DNA from: Streptomyces sp. SAJ15
GTDB lineage: Bacteria; Actinomycetota; Actinomycetes; Streptomycetales; Streptomycetaceae
DNA length: 64,000 nt
NCBI RefSeq assembly: GCF_007595705.1
Contig: NZ_NISY01000014.1
Location: forward strand, 62,001 to 126,000
Direction of reading: 5' to 3'
The translations under genes and the position numbers were made by a program. The notes under the pieces are model-generated. The model was not told the origin of the DNA, ran no database searches, and worked only from the letters and a program-made list of their open reading frames with translations. Below are positions 9,603 through 17,942 of the stretch, in pieces (position 1 is the first letter of the stretch; each line of letters starts with the position of its first letter).

Positions 9603-10075
9603 CCGTGTCGGTCGATCCGCGCCGCCTGCGGACGTGCCTCGGGCACTTCGCCACCGGTGTCACGGTCGTCACCTGTGACGCCGGTGGCGTCCCGCACGGC
9701 GCCACCGTCAACGCCTTCACCGCGGTGTCGCTGGACCCGGCGCTGGTACTCGTCTCCCTCCACCGGGACAGCAAGGCGGCCCGCCACCTCGGCGGCCGAC
9801 CCTTCACGGTGAACGTGCTCCACGAGGCGCAGCACGACCTCGCCCTCCACTTCGCCGGCCGCGCCCCCACCCCGGCCACCCCCCACTGGGAGTCCTCGGC
9901 CCCCGGACTCGCCCCCCGCCTCGCCGGCTCGCTGGCCACCCTCGCCTGCTCGCCGTGGGCGGAGTACGACGGGGGAGACCACGTGCTCTTCCTCGGCCGC
10001 GTCGAGGAGTTCGCCCACCGCGCGGACGCCGACCCCCTCGTCTTCCACCAGGGCGGCTTCCGCGCGTTGGCGTGA
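9599..10075 (+). CDS. Flavin reductase, HpaC-like family
   Basis: This 158-aa FMN-binding split-barrel protein has FATGVTVVT near the N-terminus, PHGATVNAFTAVSLDP and FTVNVL, all typical of the short-chain flavin reductase partners of two-component monooxygenases. It reduces FAD or FMN with NAD(P)H and releases it to the oxygenase. I set the start at GTG 9599, which overlaps the extradiol dioxygenase stop (GTGA) and leaves an N-terminus matching family length. It probably feeds the HpaB/PvcC-like hydroxylase five genes upstream. It is the last gene of the operon. Confidence 0.88.
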   Translation: MTVSVDPRRLRTCLGHFATGVTVVTCDAGGVPHGATVNAFTAVSLDPALVLVSLHRDSKAARHLGGRPFTVNVLHEAQHDLALHFAGRAPTPATPHWESSAPGLAPRLAGSLATLACSPWAEYDGGDHVLFLGRVEEFAHRADADPLVFHQGGFRALA

Positions 10076-10130
10076 GGGCCGCGGCCCGCGGCCCGATGTG
10101 CGGGCAGGGCCGGCGACCGCCGTGGACGGG

Positions 10131-10448
10131 CTAACGCGGGCTCAGACGGAGGCTGGCGAAGGGCGCGTCGGCCGGTGCCGACTTTCCGGGGGCGAGCCGG
10201 GTCGCCTGGCCCTTGCACTTCTTCTGCGCGTAGACGACCACCGGCCCGCTCGTCCGGTTCTGCGCGCCGCGGGCCTCCTGAGACATGTCGAGGCATCGGT
10301 TGTCCGGCAGGTTCTCGACGTAGTACGGCTGCCCCTCGGGGCCGAACCAGTGGAACGTCCCGGTCGCGGCGACGGCCGAACCCGCCAGTGTGACGGCGAG
10401 GGTCAGTCCGCCGAGAGCGGCGGCAAGAGGATGGCGAAGACGCATCAT
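10131..10448 (-). CDS. Small secreted protein of unknown function
   Basis: About 105 aa on the minus strand. The N-terminus is a signal peptide: Arg at residues 3 and 5, then a hydrophobic Ala/Leu/Val core ending in AGSAVAATG, a plausible signal peptidase I site. The mature part of roughly 75 residues has two cysteines (NRCLDM and KKCKG) that could form a disulphide, and a GPEGQPYYVENLP segment. I do not recognise the family. GGAAGGAA lies just upstream; of two adjacent ATG codons (10448 and 10445) the second has the better spacing. It converges on the isonitrile operon and is probably unrelated to it. Confidence 0.65.
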   Translation of the reverse strand: MMRLRHPLAAALGGLTLAVTLAGSAVAATGTFHWFGPEGQPYYVENLPDNRCLDMSQEARGAQNRTSGPVVVYAQKKCKGQATRLAPGKSAPADAPFASLRLSPR

Positions 10449-10603
10449 CGTTCCTTCCCTGGGCACAGATGGCCAGTCAGTGATCTTCCACGCCGTGAAC
10501 GAAGCTCGGCCCCGCACGTCACGCGGCCTTGCGCCGTAAGAGGAGGGAAGCCTCCCCTTGCGCGGGCCGCCCCCTCAGCCGGACAGCCGGCCGGCCGTGC
10601 TCG

Positions 10604-11458
10604 CTACCGGCCCGCCACGATCTCGCGGGCCAGGCGGACCAGGGCGGGGATCGCCGGGTGGGTCGGGGTGCCGCGCCGCCAGGCCAGGAGCACCGGCACC
10701 GGTGGGGCGTCGGTCAGCGGGCGGTAGGCGATCGAGGGGTGGGTGTGCAGACGGGGCGTCGCCGAGGTGGAGATGCCCACCGCCCGTCCCACGGCGATGG
10801 CCGTCAGCCACTCGTCCGTGTTGGTGACCTCCAGCGTCGTGGTGGGGCGTGCGGCGGTGGGCCACAGGTCCAACGTGGTCGTGCCCGCCACCGTGTTCAG
10901 GGCGAGGGGCCACGCGGCGAGGTCCGCCAGCGTGAGGGTCGCGCGGTCGGCGAGCTCGCTCCCCGCGGGCACCACGGCCACCCGCTCCTCCTCCAGCAGC
11001 GGCTCCGTGACCAGACCCGGCGCCGTCACCTCTCCGCGCAGCAGCGCCACGTCGACCTTGCCCTGGGTGAGCCCGGCCGCCCGGTCGTCGATGCGGCGCA
11101 GCTCCAACGGCACGTTGGGGTGCTCCTCGTCCCAGCGGCGCAGCAGCGGGATGGTGTGCTCCCCGAGCGCGGCCCAGGGGTGCCCGAGGCGCAGCGGCAC
11201 GGCCGTCAGCGAGCGGGGGTCGAGGGCCGCGTCCACGGCGGCCAGCGCCGCGACGGCCTTGTCGCGGAACGTCCGGCCCGCCGCCGTCAGCTCCAGGTGG
11301 TGCGTGGAACGGTCGACCAGCCGTACGCCGAGATGGCTCTCCAACTGGCGCAGCGTACGGGAGAGGGCGGGCTGACCGGTGTGCAGTCGAGCCGCGGCGT
11401 GCGTGATCGTGCCCTCCTCGGCGATGGCGAGGAAGGCCCGCAGATGACGCAGCTCCAT
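10604..11458 (-). CDS. LysR-family transcriptional regulator
   Basis: This 284-aa protein begins with the classic LysR winged-helix opening MELRHLRAFLAIAEEGTITH, followed by AARLHTGQPALSRTLRQLE and LGVRLVDRS. The rest is a periplasmic-binding-like effector domain. Two ATGs (11464 and 11458) are possible; CAGG is better spaced for the second. It is transcribed divergently from the EamA transporter at 11533. LysR proteins usually control the gene facing them, so it probably regulates that exporter in response to a small ligand, which is inference. Confidence 0.88.
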   Translation of the reverse strand: MELRHLRAFLAIAEEGTITHAAARLHTGQPALSRTLRQLESHLGVRLVDRSTHHLELTAAGRTFRDKAVAALAAVDAALDPRSLTAVPLRLGHPWAALGEHTIPLLRRWDEEHPNVPLELRRIDDRAAGLTQGKVDVALLRGEVTAPGLVTEPLLEEERVAVVPAGSELADRATLTLADLAAWPLALNTVAGTTTLDLWPTAARPTTTLEVTNTDEWLTAIAVGRAVGISTSATPRLHTHPSIAYRPLTDAPPVPVLLAWRRGTPTHPAIPALVRLAREIVAGR

Positions 11459-11468
11459 GGTCATGCCT

Positions 11469-11502
11469 GTGAAGCATAATCGCGCGTCAGTCGGCATTTC
11501 AC
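11469..11502. promoter_or_regulatory. Possible LysR operator in the divergent LysR/EamA intergenic region
   Basis: The 74-bp gap between the two divergent starts contains GTGAA (11469-11473) and its inverted copy TTCAC (11498-11502), 24 bp apart, and an AT-rich CATAAT (11475-11480) that could be a -10 element. The arms are short and this is only a candidate site. Confidence 0.3.
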
Positions 11503-11532
11503 GCGGAGTCGGCGGCTTCCTAGCGTGGAGGC

Positions 11533-12498
11533 ATGACACAGATGAGGACCCAGGCGGCGCCCGCGGGAGCGGCGACCGCGACCGCGCAGGGCGCACCGGC
11601 GGCGCGGGGCACGTCGACGGCCGTTCGTATCCAGAAGTCGACCGCGCCCGCCAGCGTCGGCAGCCTCGCCGGCATCGGGCTGATGCTGGCCGGCACCCTG
11701 TCGGTGCAGTTCGGCTCGGCGGTCGCCGCGCTGCTCTTCCCGCGCGTCGAGGCCCTCGGAGTGGTGGCGCTGCGGGTGACGATCGCGGCCGTGCTGCTGC
11801 TGGTCGTGTGCCGTCCCCGGCTGCGCGGCCACAGCCGTGCCGACTGGGCCGTCGTCGGTGCCTTCGGGCTGGCCCTCGGCGGCATGAACATCCTCTTCTA
11901 TCAGGCGATCGACCGGATCCCGCTCGGCCCGGCGGTGACCCTGGAAGTGCTCGGGCCGCTCCTGTTGTCCGTCGCCACCGCGCGCCGGGCGGTGAGCCTG
12001 GCCTGGGCCGGGCTGGCGCTCGGCGGCGTCTTCCTGCTCGGGCGGGACGGCTTCGACCAGCTCAACCCGGCGGGCGCCGGCTTCGCACTGGGCGCGGGCG
12101 TCATGTGCGCGGCGTACATCGTCTGCAACTCCCGGGCCGGGGCCCGCTTTCCGCGGCTGGACGGGCTGGCCCTGGCCATGGGTGTGGCGGCGCTGGTGAG
12201 CCTGCCGCTGGGTGTCGGCTCCGCGGGCACCACGCTGCTGGAGCCGGAGGTGCTGGGTCTCGGGCTGGCCGTGGCGCTGCTGTCGTCGGGGCTGCCGTAC
12301 ACGCTGGAGCTGCTGGCCCTGCGCCGCCTGCCCGCGTCGACCTTCGCGGTCCTGATGAGCCTGGCCCCGGCCGTCGCGGCGCTGGCCGGCTTCCTGGTGC
12401 TGGGACAGACGCTGTCGGTCTCGCAGTGCCTGGCGATCGCCCTGGTGGTGGCGGCCAGCGCGGGTGCGGTACGGACGGGGAGGGCGAACCGGAGCTGA
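11533..12498 (+). CDS. EamA/RhaT-type drug/metabolite transporter (DMT superfamily)
   Basis: This 321-aa protein has about ten hydrophobic segments arranged as two EamA repeats after an Ala/Thr-rich N-terminal tail of about 45 residues. DMT carriers export amino acids or related small metabolites across the cytoplasmic membrane. GGAGG at 11527-11531 is only one base from ATG 11533 and ten from ATG 11542, so the true start may be the second. The divergent LysR gene is its likely regulator. The substrate cannot be read from the sequence. Confidence 0.85.
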   Translation: MTQMRTQAAPAGAATATAQGAPAARGTSTAVRIQKSTAPASVGSLAGIGLMLAGTLSVQFGSAVAALLFPRVEALGVVALRVTIAAVLLLVVCRPRLRGHSRADWAVVGAFGLALGGMNILFYQAIDRIPLGPAVTLEVLGPLLLSVATARRAVSLAWAGLALGGVFLLGRDGFDQLNPAGAGFALGAGVMCAAYIVCNSRAGARFPRLDGLALAMGVAALVSLPLGVGSAGTTLLEPEVLGLGLAVALLSSGLPYTLELLALRRLPASTFAVLMSLAPAVAALAGFLVLGQTLSVSQCLAIALVVAASAGAVRTGRANRS

Positions 12499-12522
12499 CG
12501 TACCGACCGTCGCGTGAAGCGA

Positions 12523-12544
12523 GCCCCGCGGTCCGCCGCGGGGC
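12523..12544 (+). terminator. Hairpin terminator after the EamA gene
   Basis: GCCCCGCG (12523-12530) pairs perfectly with CGCGGGGC (12537-12544) around a six-base loop, 25 bp after the stop. The rest of the 298-bp gap up to 12796 shows no gene. Confidence 0.6.
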
Positions 12545-12796
12545 CTCCGGCTCGCGGCCCGCGGCTCGATGCGCGTTGGAGCCCAGGTCACGGCCTCGAT
12601 GTGCGAGCGGGCAGCCATCGGCCTAGTGTGCTGTTCGGGGGAGTTTGTCGGGGGTTCGCTTTTCTGTCAGGCGATCCGCGAGGGTTCCCGTCGCGCTCTC
12701 CGCCCACATGGTTCCCGTCTCCGCTCGTGCTCCCCACGTTCGGCGTCGGCCACGCCCGAACTCGTCGGAGAAGGAGTGAGGTAAAGGAGTACCGCG

Positions 12797-14652
12797 ATGA
12801 GCAGCACGCGACGAGGCGTCACACGACGCACCGGATCCGGATACCGGACCTCCCCGCCCTGGCGGATCGTCACCGAGGCCGCCGCCCTCGTCGACCGGCG
12901 CGTCGGCTGGGACCGACTGCCGGTCGTTCTCGGCCTGCTGACGCTCCTCGGCCTGCGGGTCAGACTCCGGCAGAAGAACCTCCACGACACCGGCCTGCTG
13001 CCGTCCGTCGACCTGCCCGATCCCGCGCCGCCGGCCCAGAGCCACAAGGTCAACCGGACCGCCGACGGCAGCCACAACGATCTCGACGAGCCGCGCATGG
13101 GCATGGCGGGCACCCGCTTCGGACGGAACATCCCGCTGGACCGGGTCGCGCCGACCACCCCCGAGGCCGTGCTCTCCAGCCCGAACCCCCGAGAGGTCAG
13201 CCGGGCCCTGCTCACCCGCGGCGAGCTGATCCCCGCCGAATCGGTCAACTCGCTGGTCGCCGCCTGGTTGCAGTTCATGATTCGCGACTGGTTCAGCCAC
13301 GGGACGAGCCCCACGGAGCGGCCCTGGGAGGTGCCCCTCGTGGAGGACGACCCCTGGCCGGAGCGCCCGATGCGGATCATGCGGACCCCGGACGACCCGA
13401 CCCGGGACCCGCAGGCGCCCGCCGGGACGCCCGACACCCGTGTCAACGTCTCCTCCCACTGGTGGGACGCGTCCCAGATCTACGGGACGAACGAGGCGGA
13501 GCAGCGCCGGACGCGCACCGGCGAGCTGGGCAGGCTGCACCTGAGGGACGGCGAGCGGACCCCGGGCCCCTCGGACCCCTCCCGCGACCCCTCGCGGGTT
13601 CCCGGCTTCTGGCTGGGCCTCGCCATGATGCAGGACCTGTTCGCCCGGGAGCACAACGCGATCTGCGACCACCTGCACGCCACGTACCCCTCCTGGGGCG
13701 ACGAGGAGCTGTTCCAGCGCGCCCGGCTCGTCAACGCCGCGCTCCTCGCCATGATTCACACCGTGGAGTGGACCCCGGCGTGATCAGCCACCCCACCACC
13801 GTCACGGCCCTGCGCGCCAACTGGTGGGGCCTCGCCGGCGAGCGCGTCCACAAGCTCTTCGGACGGATCAGCGGGAGTGAGGTCGTCAGCGGCATCGCCG
13901 GCGGCGGGACGGACCACTACGGCGTCCCGTACTCCCTCACCGAGGAGTTCGTGGCCGTCTACCGCATGCATCCGCTCATCCGCGACGAGTGGCACCTGCG
14001 CTCCGTCTCCGACGACTCCACGCTGCGCCACTGCACCCTCCGCGACCTCGCCGGCCCCTCGGCGCTGAAGGTCCTGGAGTCCACGTCCACGGCCGACCTG
14101 CTCTACAGCTTCGGCACGCTCCACCCCGGACTGGTCACCCTGCACAACTTCCCCAGGTTCCTCCAGGAGTTCGAGCGTCCGGACGGGCATCTACAGGACC
14201 TCGCCGCCACCGACATCCTGCGCACCAGGGAGCTGGGCGTCCTCCGCTACAACGAGTTCCGGAGGCTGCTGAGGCTGAAGCCGGCCGAGACCTTCGCGGA
14301 ACTGACGGACAATCCGGCGTGGGCCGAGGAGATCGAGCGGCTCTACGACGGCGACATCGAGAAGGTCGACCTGACGGTGGGGATGTACGCGGAGACACTC
14401 CCCGCCGGATTCGCCTTCAGCGACACCGCGTTCCGCATCTTCGTCCTGATGGCCTCACGCCGGCTGAACAGCGACCGCTTCTTCACCGAGTACTACACCC
14501 CCGAGGTGTACTCCACGGCTGGCATGGCCTGGATCGACGACAACACCATGGTCACCGTGCTGCTGCGCCACCACCCCGAGCTGCGCACCGCCCTCGCCGG
14601 GCTGACGAACGCCTTCGTGCCCTGGCACACCGCCGGAAGGGCGGTGGCCTGA
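12797..14652 (+). pseudogene. Animal-type haem peroxidase gene split by a one-base frameshift
   Basis: Two adjoining open frames together encode one animal haem peroxidase family protein of about 618 aa. The first, 12797-13783 (328 aa), has AAWLQFMIRDWFSHG and the conserved HWWDASQIYG, and ends within the proximal-histidine motif MIHTVEWTPA. The second continues the domain at once as VISHPTTVTALRANWWG and runs to 14652. In the first frame a TGA occurs at 13781-13783. A single missing G around 13778-13780 would join the frames exactly where family members read TP-A-x-x-HP. Start ATG 12797 has AAGGAG seven bases upstream. A GTG at 13780 overlaps the stop, but a split just after the haem-ligand His could not give two working proteins. 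It is either a recent pseudogene or a sequencing error. Confidence 0.8.
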
Positions 14653-14689
14653 GGCCGGGGACCCGGTGCTTCCGGCGCGGGCCCGGTGA

Positions 14690-15847
14690 CTACGCCGGTT
14701 CGGCGGGTGCGGACTCCGCCTCGGCCCGCCGGGGAGCGGGCGCGGCCTTCGCGTCGGCCCGCGGGGAAGCGTCGGCGCGCCGGGAAGCGGGCTCCACCGC
14801 CGCCCGGCGGGGAGCGGGGGCCGTGGCGAGGCGTGGCAGGGCGTACGGGTGCTCCCGGCGCAGCCAGCGGATCAGCTCTTCCCGCACCTCACAGCGCAGG
14901 TTCCAGGCGTCGTCGGCGTCCCTCGCCGTGACCAGCGCACGCACCTGGATGGTGCTGGGCGTGGTGTCGGTGACGGCGAGTCCCCAGTCGCGGCCGTCCC
15001 AGGACTCGGAGGCACGGACGATCTCGTGGAGCTTCTCGCGCATCGCCTCGACGGGCGCGGCGTGGTCGAGGTGGAGGAAGACCGTGCCGGTCTTGCGCGT
15101 GCCGCCCCGCGACCAGTTCTCGAAGGGCTTGCTGGTGAAGTACGACACCGGCATGGTGATCCGCCGCTCGTCCCAGGTCCGTACGGACAGGAAGGTCAGG
15201 GTGATCTCCTCGACGGTGCCCCACTCGCCGTCCACCACCACCGTGTCGCCGATCCGCACCATGTCGCCGAACGCGATCGACAGCCCGGCGAACATGTTGC
15301 CGAGCGTGGTCTGGGCGGCGATTCCGGCGACGATGCCGACGATCCCGGCGGAGGCCAGCATGGACGTGCCCATGGCGCGCATCGGGGGGAAGGTCAGCAG
15401 CATGGCCGACCCGGCCACCACCCCGACCACGGCGGTCACCACCCGCTGGATCAGGGTCACCTGCGTCCGCACCCGACGCACCCGGGCCGGATCACGGGCA
15501 CCGGCCGCGTAGCGCGAGTACGTGGACTCCACCACGGCCGCCGAGACACGCACCGCGAGCCAGGCGGTGGCGGCGATCAGCGTCAGGGTCAGGACCCGGC
15601 TGATGCCCACGGCGTGGTCCTGGGCGACGCGCGCCGTGTCGTACGAGCCGCGCAGCACCGCCGAGCAGACCACGGCCCGCAGCGGCGGCCCGCAGCGGCG
15701 CAGCAGCCCCCACAGCGGGGTCTCGGGGTGTCGGGCGTCGGCCCGGAGCAGCAGCCGGTCGGCCGCCCAGCCGACGATCAGGGTGATCGCGACCGAGGCG
15801 CCGCCGACGATGAGCGGACGCAGCACGTCCTCCATGAGCGGGTCCAT
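14690..15847 (-). CDS. MscS-family mechanosensitive ion channel
   Basis: About 385 aa. There are several N-terminal transmembrane segments, then the pore-lining helix and the beta-domain signature AAQTTLGNMFAGLSIAFGD followed by VRIGDTVVVDGEWGTVEEI, diagnostic of MscS. It opens under membrane tension to release solutes. The last 45 residues are a low-complexity Ala/Pro/Arg/Glu tail with short repeated blocks. The start is uncertain: GTG 15871, ATG 15847 (touching AGGAAGG) and ATG 15835 are all possible. It is convergent with the peroxidase gene; only 37 bp separate the ends. Confidence 0.88.
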   Translation of the reverse strand: MDPLMEDVLRPLIVGGASVAITLIVGWAADRLLLRADARHPETPLWGLLRRCGPPLRAVVCSAVLRGSYDTARVAQDHAVGISRVLTLTLIAATAWLAVRVSAAVVESTYSRYAAGARDPARVRRVRTQVTLIQRVVTAVVGVVAGSAMLLTFPPMRAMGTSMLASAGIVGIVAGIAAQTTLGNMFAGLSIAFGDMVRIGDTVVVDGEWGTVEEITLTFLSVRTWDERRITMPVSYFTSKPFENWSRGGTRKTGTVFLHLDHAAPVEAMREKLHEIVRASESWDGRDWGLAVTDTTPSTIQVRALVTARDADDAWNLRCEVREELIRWLRREHPYALPRLATAPAPRRAAVEPASRRADASPRADAKAAPAPRRAEAESAPAEPA

Positions 15848-16019
15848 CCTTCCTGTCAGCCCACCCGGCACGGTGGGGCCCTGCTCCGTGCCGTCCGCTG
15901 ATGCGGCGGGAGAGCTGGTACGGCAGGAGATGCGCGTACCCGATCCACGCGCGGGACACCGGGTGACCTTCGCCGCACCGGGGAACGCGCCGCATGGAGG
16001 GGGAGGAGAAGAGGACGAA

Positions 16020-16056
16020 TGCCTACGCCTGTGCCTACGCCAGTACCTACGTGTGC
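16020..16056. repeat. Short tandem microrepeat TGCCTACGCC-like
   Basis: Four imperfect copies of a 10-12 bp unit (core CCTACG) lie in the gap between the MscS and TetR genes. No gene is seen in 15872-16106. Confidence 0.55.
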
Positions 16057-16106
16057 CTACGCCCGACCCATCCGGGGCAGCGGCCGGGCGGCGCGGAAGA
16101 GCCGGG

Positions 16107-16709
16107 TCACGGGGTCGGCTCAGGGGCTCCCAGGGAGTCGAGCCAGCGGTCCAGGCGGGCTCCCTCGCGGATCATGATGCTCGGGTCGCGCAGGGCGTTG
16201 GCCAGGAGCGACATGCCCTGGTAGGCGGAGACGAGGGTGACGGCGAGGTCCTCGGGATCGGGCAGGCCCAGGGCGCGGAACTGGTCCGCGGCCCAGTCCA
16301 GCAGCCGCCGGATCACCGTGCCGACCTCGGCGTCGAGGGCCCCGTCGGCGCGCTTGTCGAGTTCGACGGCCAGGGTGCCGGTGGGGCAGCCGTAGCGGGC
16401 GGCGATGTCCCGCTGGTCGACCCAGGCCGCGATCAGGGCCCTGAGGCGGTCCCGCGGGTCAGCCAACCGGTCCAGCTCGCGGGTGAGTTCGTCCAGGTGG
16501 GCACGGTGCTCGGAGAGGGCGGCCTGGACCAACTCGTCCTTCGTCTTGAAGTAGTAGTAGACGTTTCCCACGGGGACCTCGGCCACGCGCGCGATGTCGG
16601 CGAGGGTGGTCCGTTCGACGCCCTGCTCATGGAGGACCCGGGCGGCCGCGGTGGTGAGCCGTCGGCGCTTGTCGGCCGCTCGCGCCCGTGGCTTCGGTGA
16701 GTCAGTCAC
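16107..16709 (-). CDS. TetR-family transcriptional regulator
   Basis: This 200-aa protein has an N-terminal TetR DNA-binding domain: RRRLTTAAARVLHEQGVERT, then LADIARVAEVPVGNVYYYFK as the helix-turn-helix. The helical C-terminal ligand domain contains TGTLAVELDK. The GTG start (16709) lies inside an AGTCAGTCA repeat shared with the region before the divergent NmrA-like gene. It probably represses itself and that oxidoreductase until a ligand binds. This arrangement is common for TetR regulators of quinone- or aldehyde-responsive oxidoreductases; the ligand is unknown. Confidence 0.88.
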   Translation of the reverse strand: MTDSPKPRARAADKRRRLTTAAARVLHEQGVERTTLADIARVAEVPVGNVYYYFKTKDELVQAALSEHRAHLDELTRELDRLADPRDRLRALIAAWVDQRDIAARYGCPTGTLAVELDKRADGALDAEVGTVIRRLLDWAADQFRALGLPDPEDLAVTLVSAYQGMSLLANALRDPSIMIREGARLDRWLDSLGAPEPTP

Positions 16710-16774
16710 CCAACCAACTATAGGCAGCGCCCTCGGGGCGTGCTACGGTCGTTCTAAGTCAGTCAACTAACTAA
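16700..16774. promoter_or_regulatory. Probable TetR operator region (repeated AGTCAGTCA elements)
   Basis: AGTCAGTCA occurs at 16700-16708, over the TetR start codon, and again at 16757-16765. The second copy opens a clear imperfect palindrome, AGTnAGTnnACTnACT (16757-16772), just before the NmrA-like gene. This AT-rich stretch stands out from the GC-rich surroundings and sits where a shared operator and promoter would be. Confidence 0.65.
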
Positions 16775-16793
16775 TTCAGGGGATCGATTCGCG

Positions 16794-17639
16794 ATGATCG
16801 TGGTGACGGGTGCGACCGGCAATGTCGGGCAGACGCTGGTGCCGCTGCTGGCCGAGGCGGGCGAGGAGGTCGTCGCCGTCTCGCGGCGTCCGGGCCGCAC
16901 GGGGCTTCCGACCGGCGTCCGACACGCCCGGGCCGACGTCGGGGACTCGCTGAGCATGCGGCCGGTCCTCGAAGGCGCCGACGCCGTCTTCATCCTGCTG
17001 GGCGGCGAGCTCAACAGCCACGGGGAGAGCCCCACCGCCCTGGTGGACGCGGTCGTGGACGCCGGGGTCAAGCGGCTCGTGCTGCTCTCCTCGCAGCTCA
17101 ACTCCACCCGTCCCGAGGCTCTCTCCCACGCCCGTCTGCGCGCGTACGAGGCGGCCGTGCGGGCGTCCGGGCTGGACGTCACCATCCTGCGCCCGGGCGG
17201 CTTCGCCTCCAACGCCTTCGCCTGGGCCGAGTCGGTCCGCACCCGGCGCATGATCTTCGCCCCGTTCGGCGATGTGGCGCTGCCCGTCGTCGATCCCGCG
17301 GACATCGCGGCGGTCGCCGCGGCCGCGCTGCGCGAGGACGGCCACGCGGGCCGTACGTACGAGCTGACCGGACCCGAGGCGATCAGCCCGCGCGGGCAGG
17401 CCGCGGTGGTCTCCGACGCCCTGGGCGAGAAGGTGACCTTCGTGGAACTGTCCCGCGAGGAGGCCCACGCCCACATGGCGCGGTTCATGCCGGAGGAGGT
17501 CATCGACGGCACCCTGGACGTCCTCGGCCTCCCGCTCCCCGCCGAGCGGGAGATCAGCCCCGACGTGGAGCGCGTCCTGCGCCGCCCGGCCAGGCCCTTC
17601 GAAGAGTGGGTCGCGCGCAACCTGCCGGCCTTCCGATAG
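16794..17639 (+). CDS. NmrA-like NAD(P)-binding oxidoreductase (atypical SDR)
   Basis: This 281-aa protein opens with the Rossmann motif VVTGATGNVGQTLVPLL and has VVDAVVDAGVKRLVLLSSQL and TILRPGGFASN, typical of NmrA-like/NAD(P)H:quinone reductase 2-type atypical SDRs. It may act as a quinone reductase or a redox-sensing NAD(P)-binding protein. It is divergent from, and probably controlled by, the TetR gene. Only a weak AGGGG is seen upstream, 11 bases before ATG 16794. Confidence 0.85.
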   Translation: MIVVTGATGNVGQTLVPLLAEAGEEVVAVSRRPGRTGLPTGVRHARADVGDSLSMRPVLEGADAVFILLGGELNSHGESPTALVDAVVDAGVKRLVLLSSQLNSTRPEALSHARLRAYEAAVRASGLDVTILRPGGFASNAFAWAESVRTRRMIFAPFGDVALPVVDPADIAAVAAAALREDGHAGRTYELTGPEAISPRGQAAVVSDALGEKVTFVELSREEAHAHMARFMPEEVIDGTLDVLGLPLPAEREISPDVERVLRRPARPFEEWVARNLPAFR

Positions 17640-17647
17640 CGCCCGTC

Positions 17648-17671
17648 CCGGGCACCGAGGACAGTGCCCGG
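17648..17671. terminator. Hairpin between convergent NmrA-like and alcohol dehydrogenase genes
   Basis: CCGGGCAC (17648-17655) and GTGCCCGG (17664-17671) form a perfect 8-bp stem with an 8-base loop right after the NmrA-like stop. The remaining gap to 17942 (about 270 bp) has no gene; it contains a 16-bp direct repeat with core GGCGCCGGGCCGTGC at 17809-17824 and 17840-17855. Confidence 0.55.
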
Positions 17672-17942
17672 CACACCACCGCCCCGAGAGAGCGGCGGAA
17701 CTGACGGCGGCTCACGGGTGGTGCGCGCGACCAACTGTGTCGAGCGACCACAGGCCGGCCCGGCCCGTGACGGAGCGCCGGGGCGCCGGGGCGCGGCGCG
17801 GACGCGCACGGCGCCGGGCCGTGCGCGTCACGCGCGGCTCGGCGCCGGGCCGTGCTGGGGGAGGGGCGTGTCAACCGGCTCCGCGGGGGCGGGCTGGGAA
17901 CCTGGCCGTGATCCCGGCCGCGAACCCGACGAGGGGCGCGCC

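Noticed and set aside
13780-14652. Second peroxidase fragment as an independent gene starting at the GTGA overlap
   Set aside because: The conserved haem domain is cut just after the proximal His motif and continues without gap in the new frame, so one broken gene explains it better.
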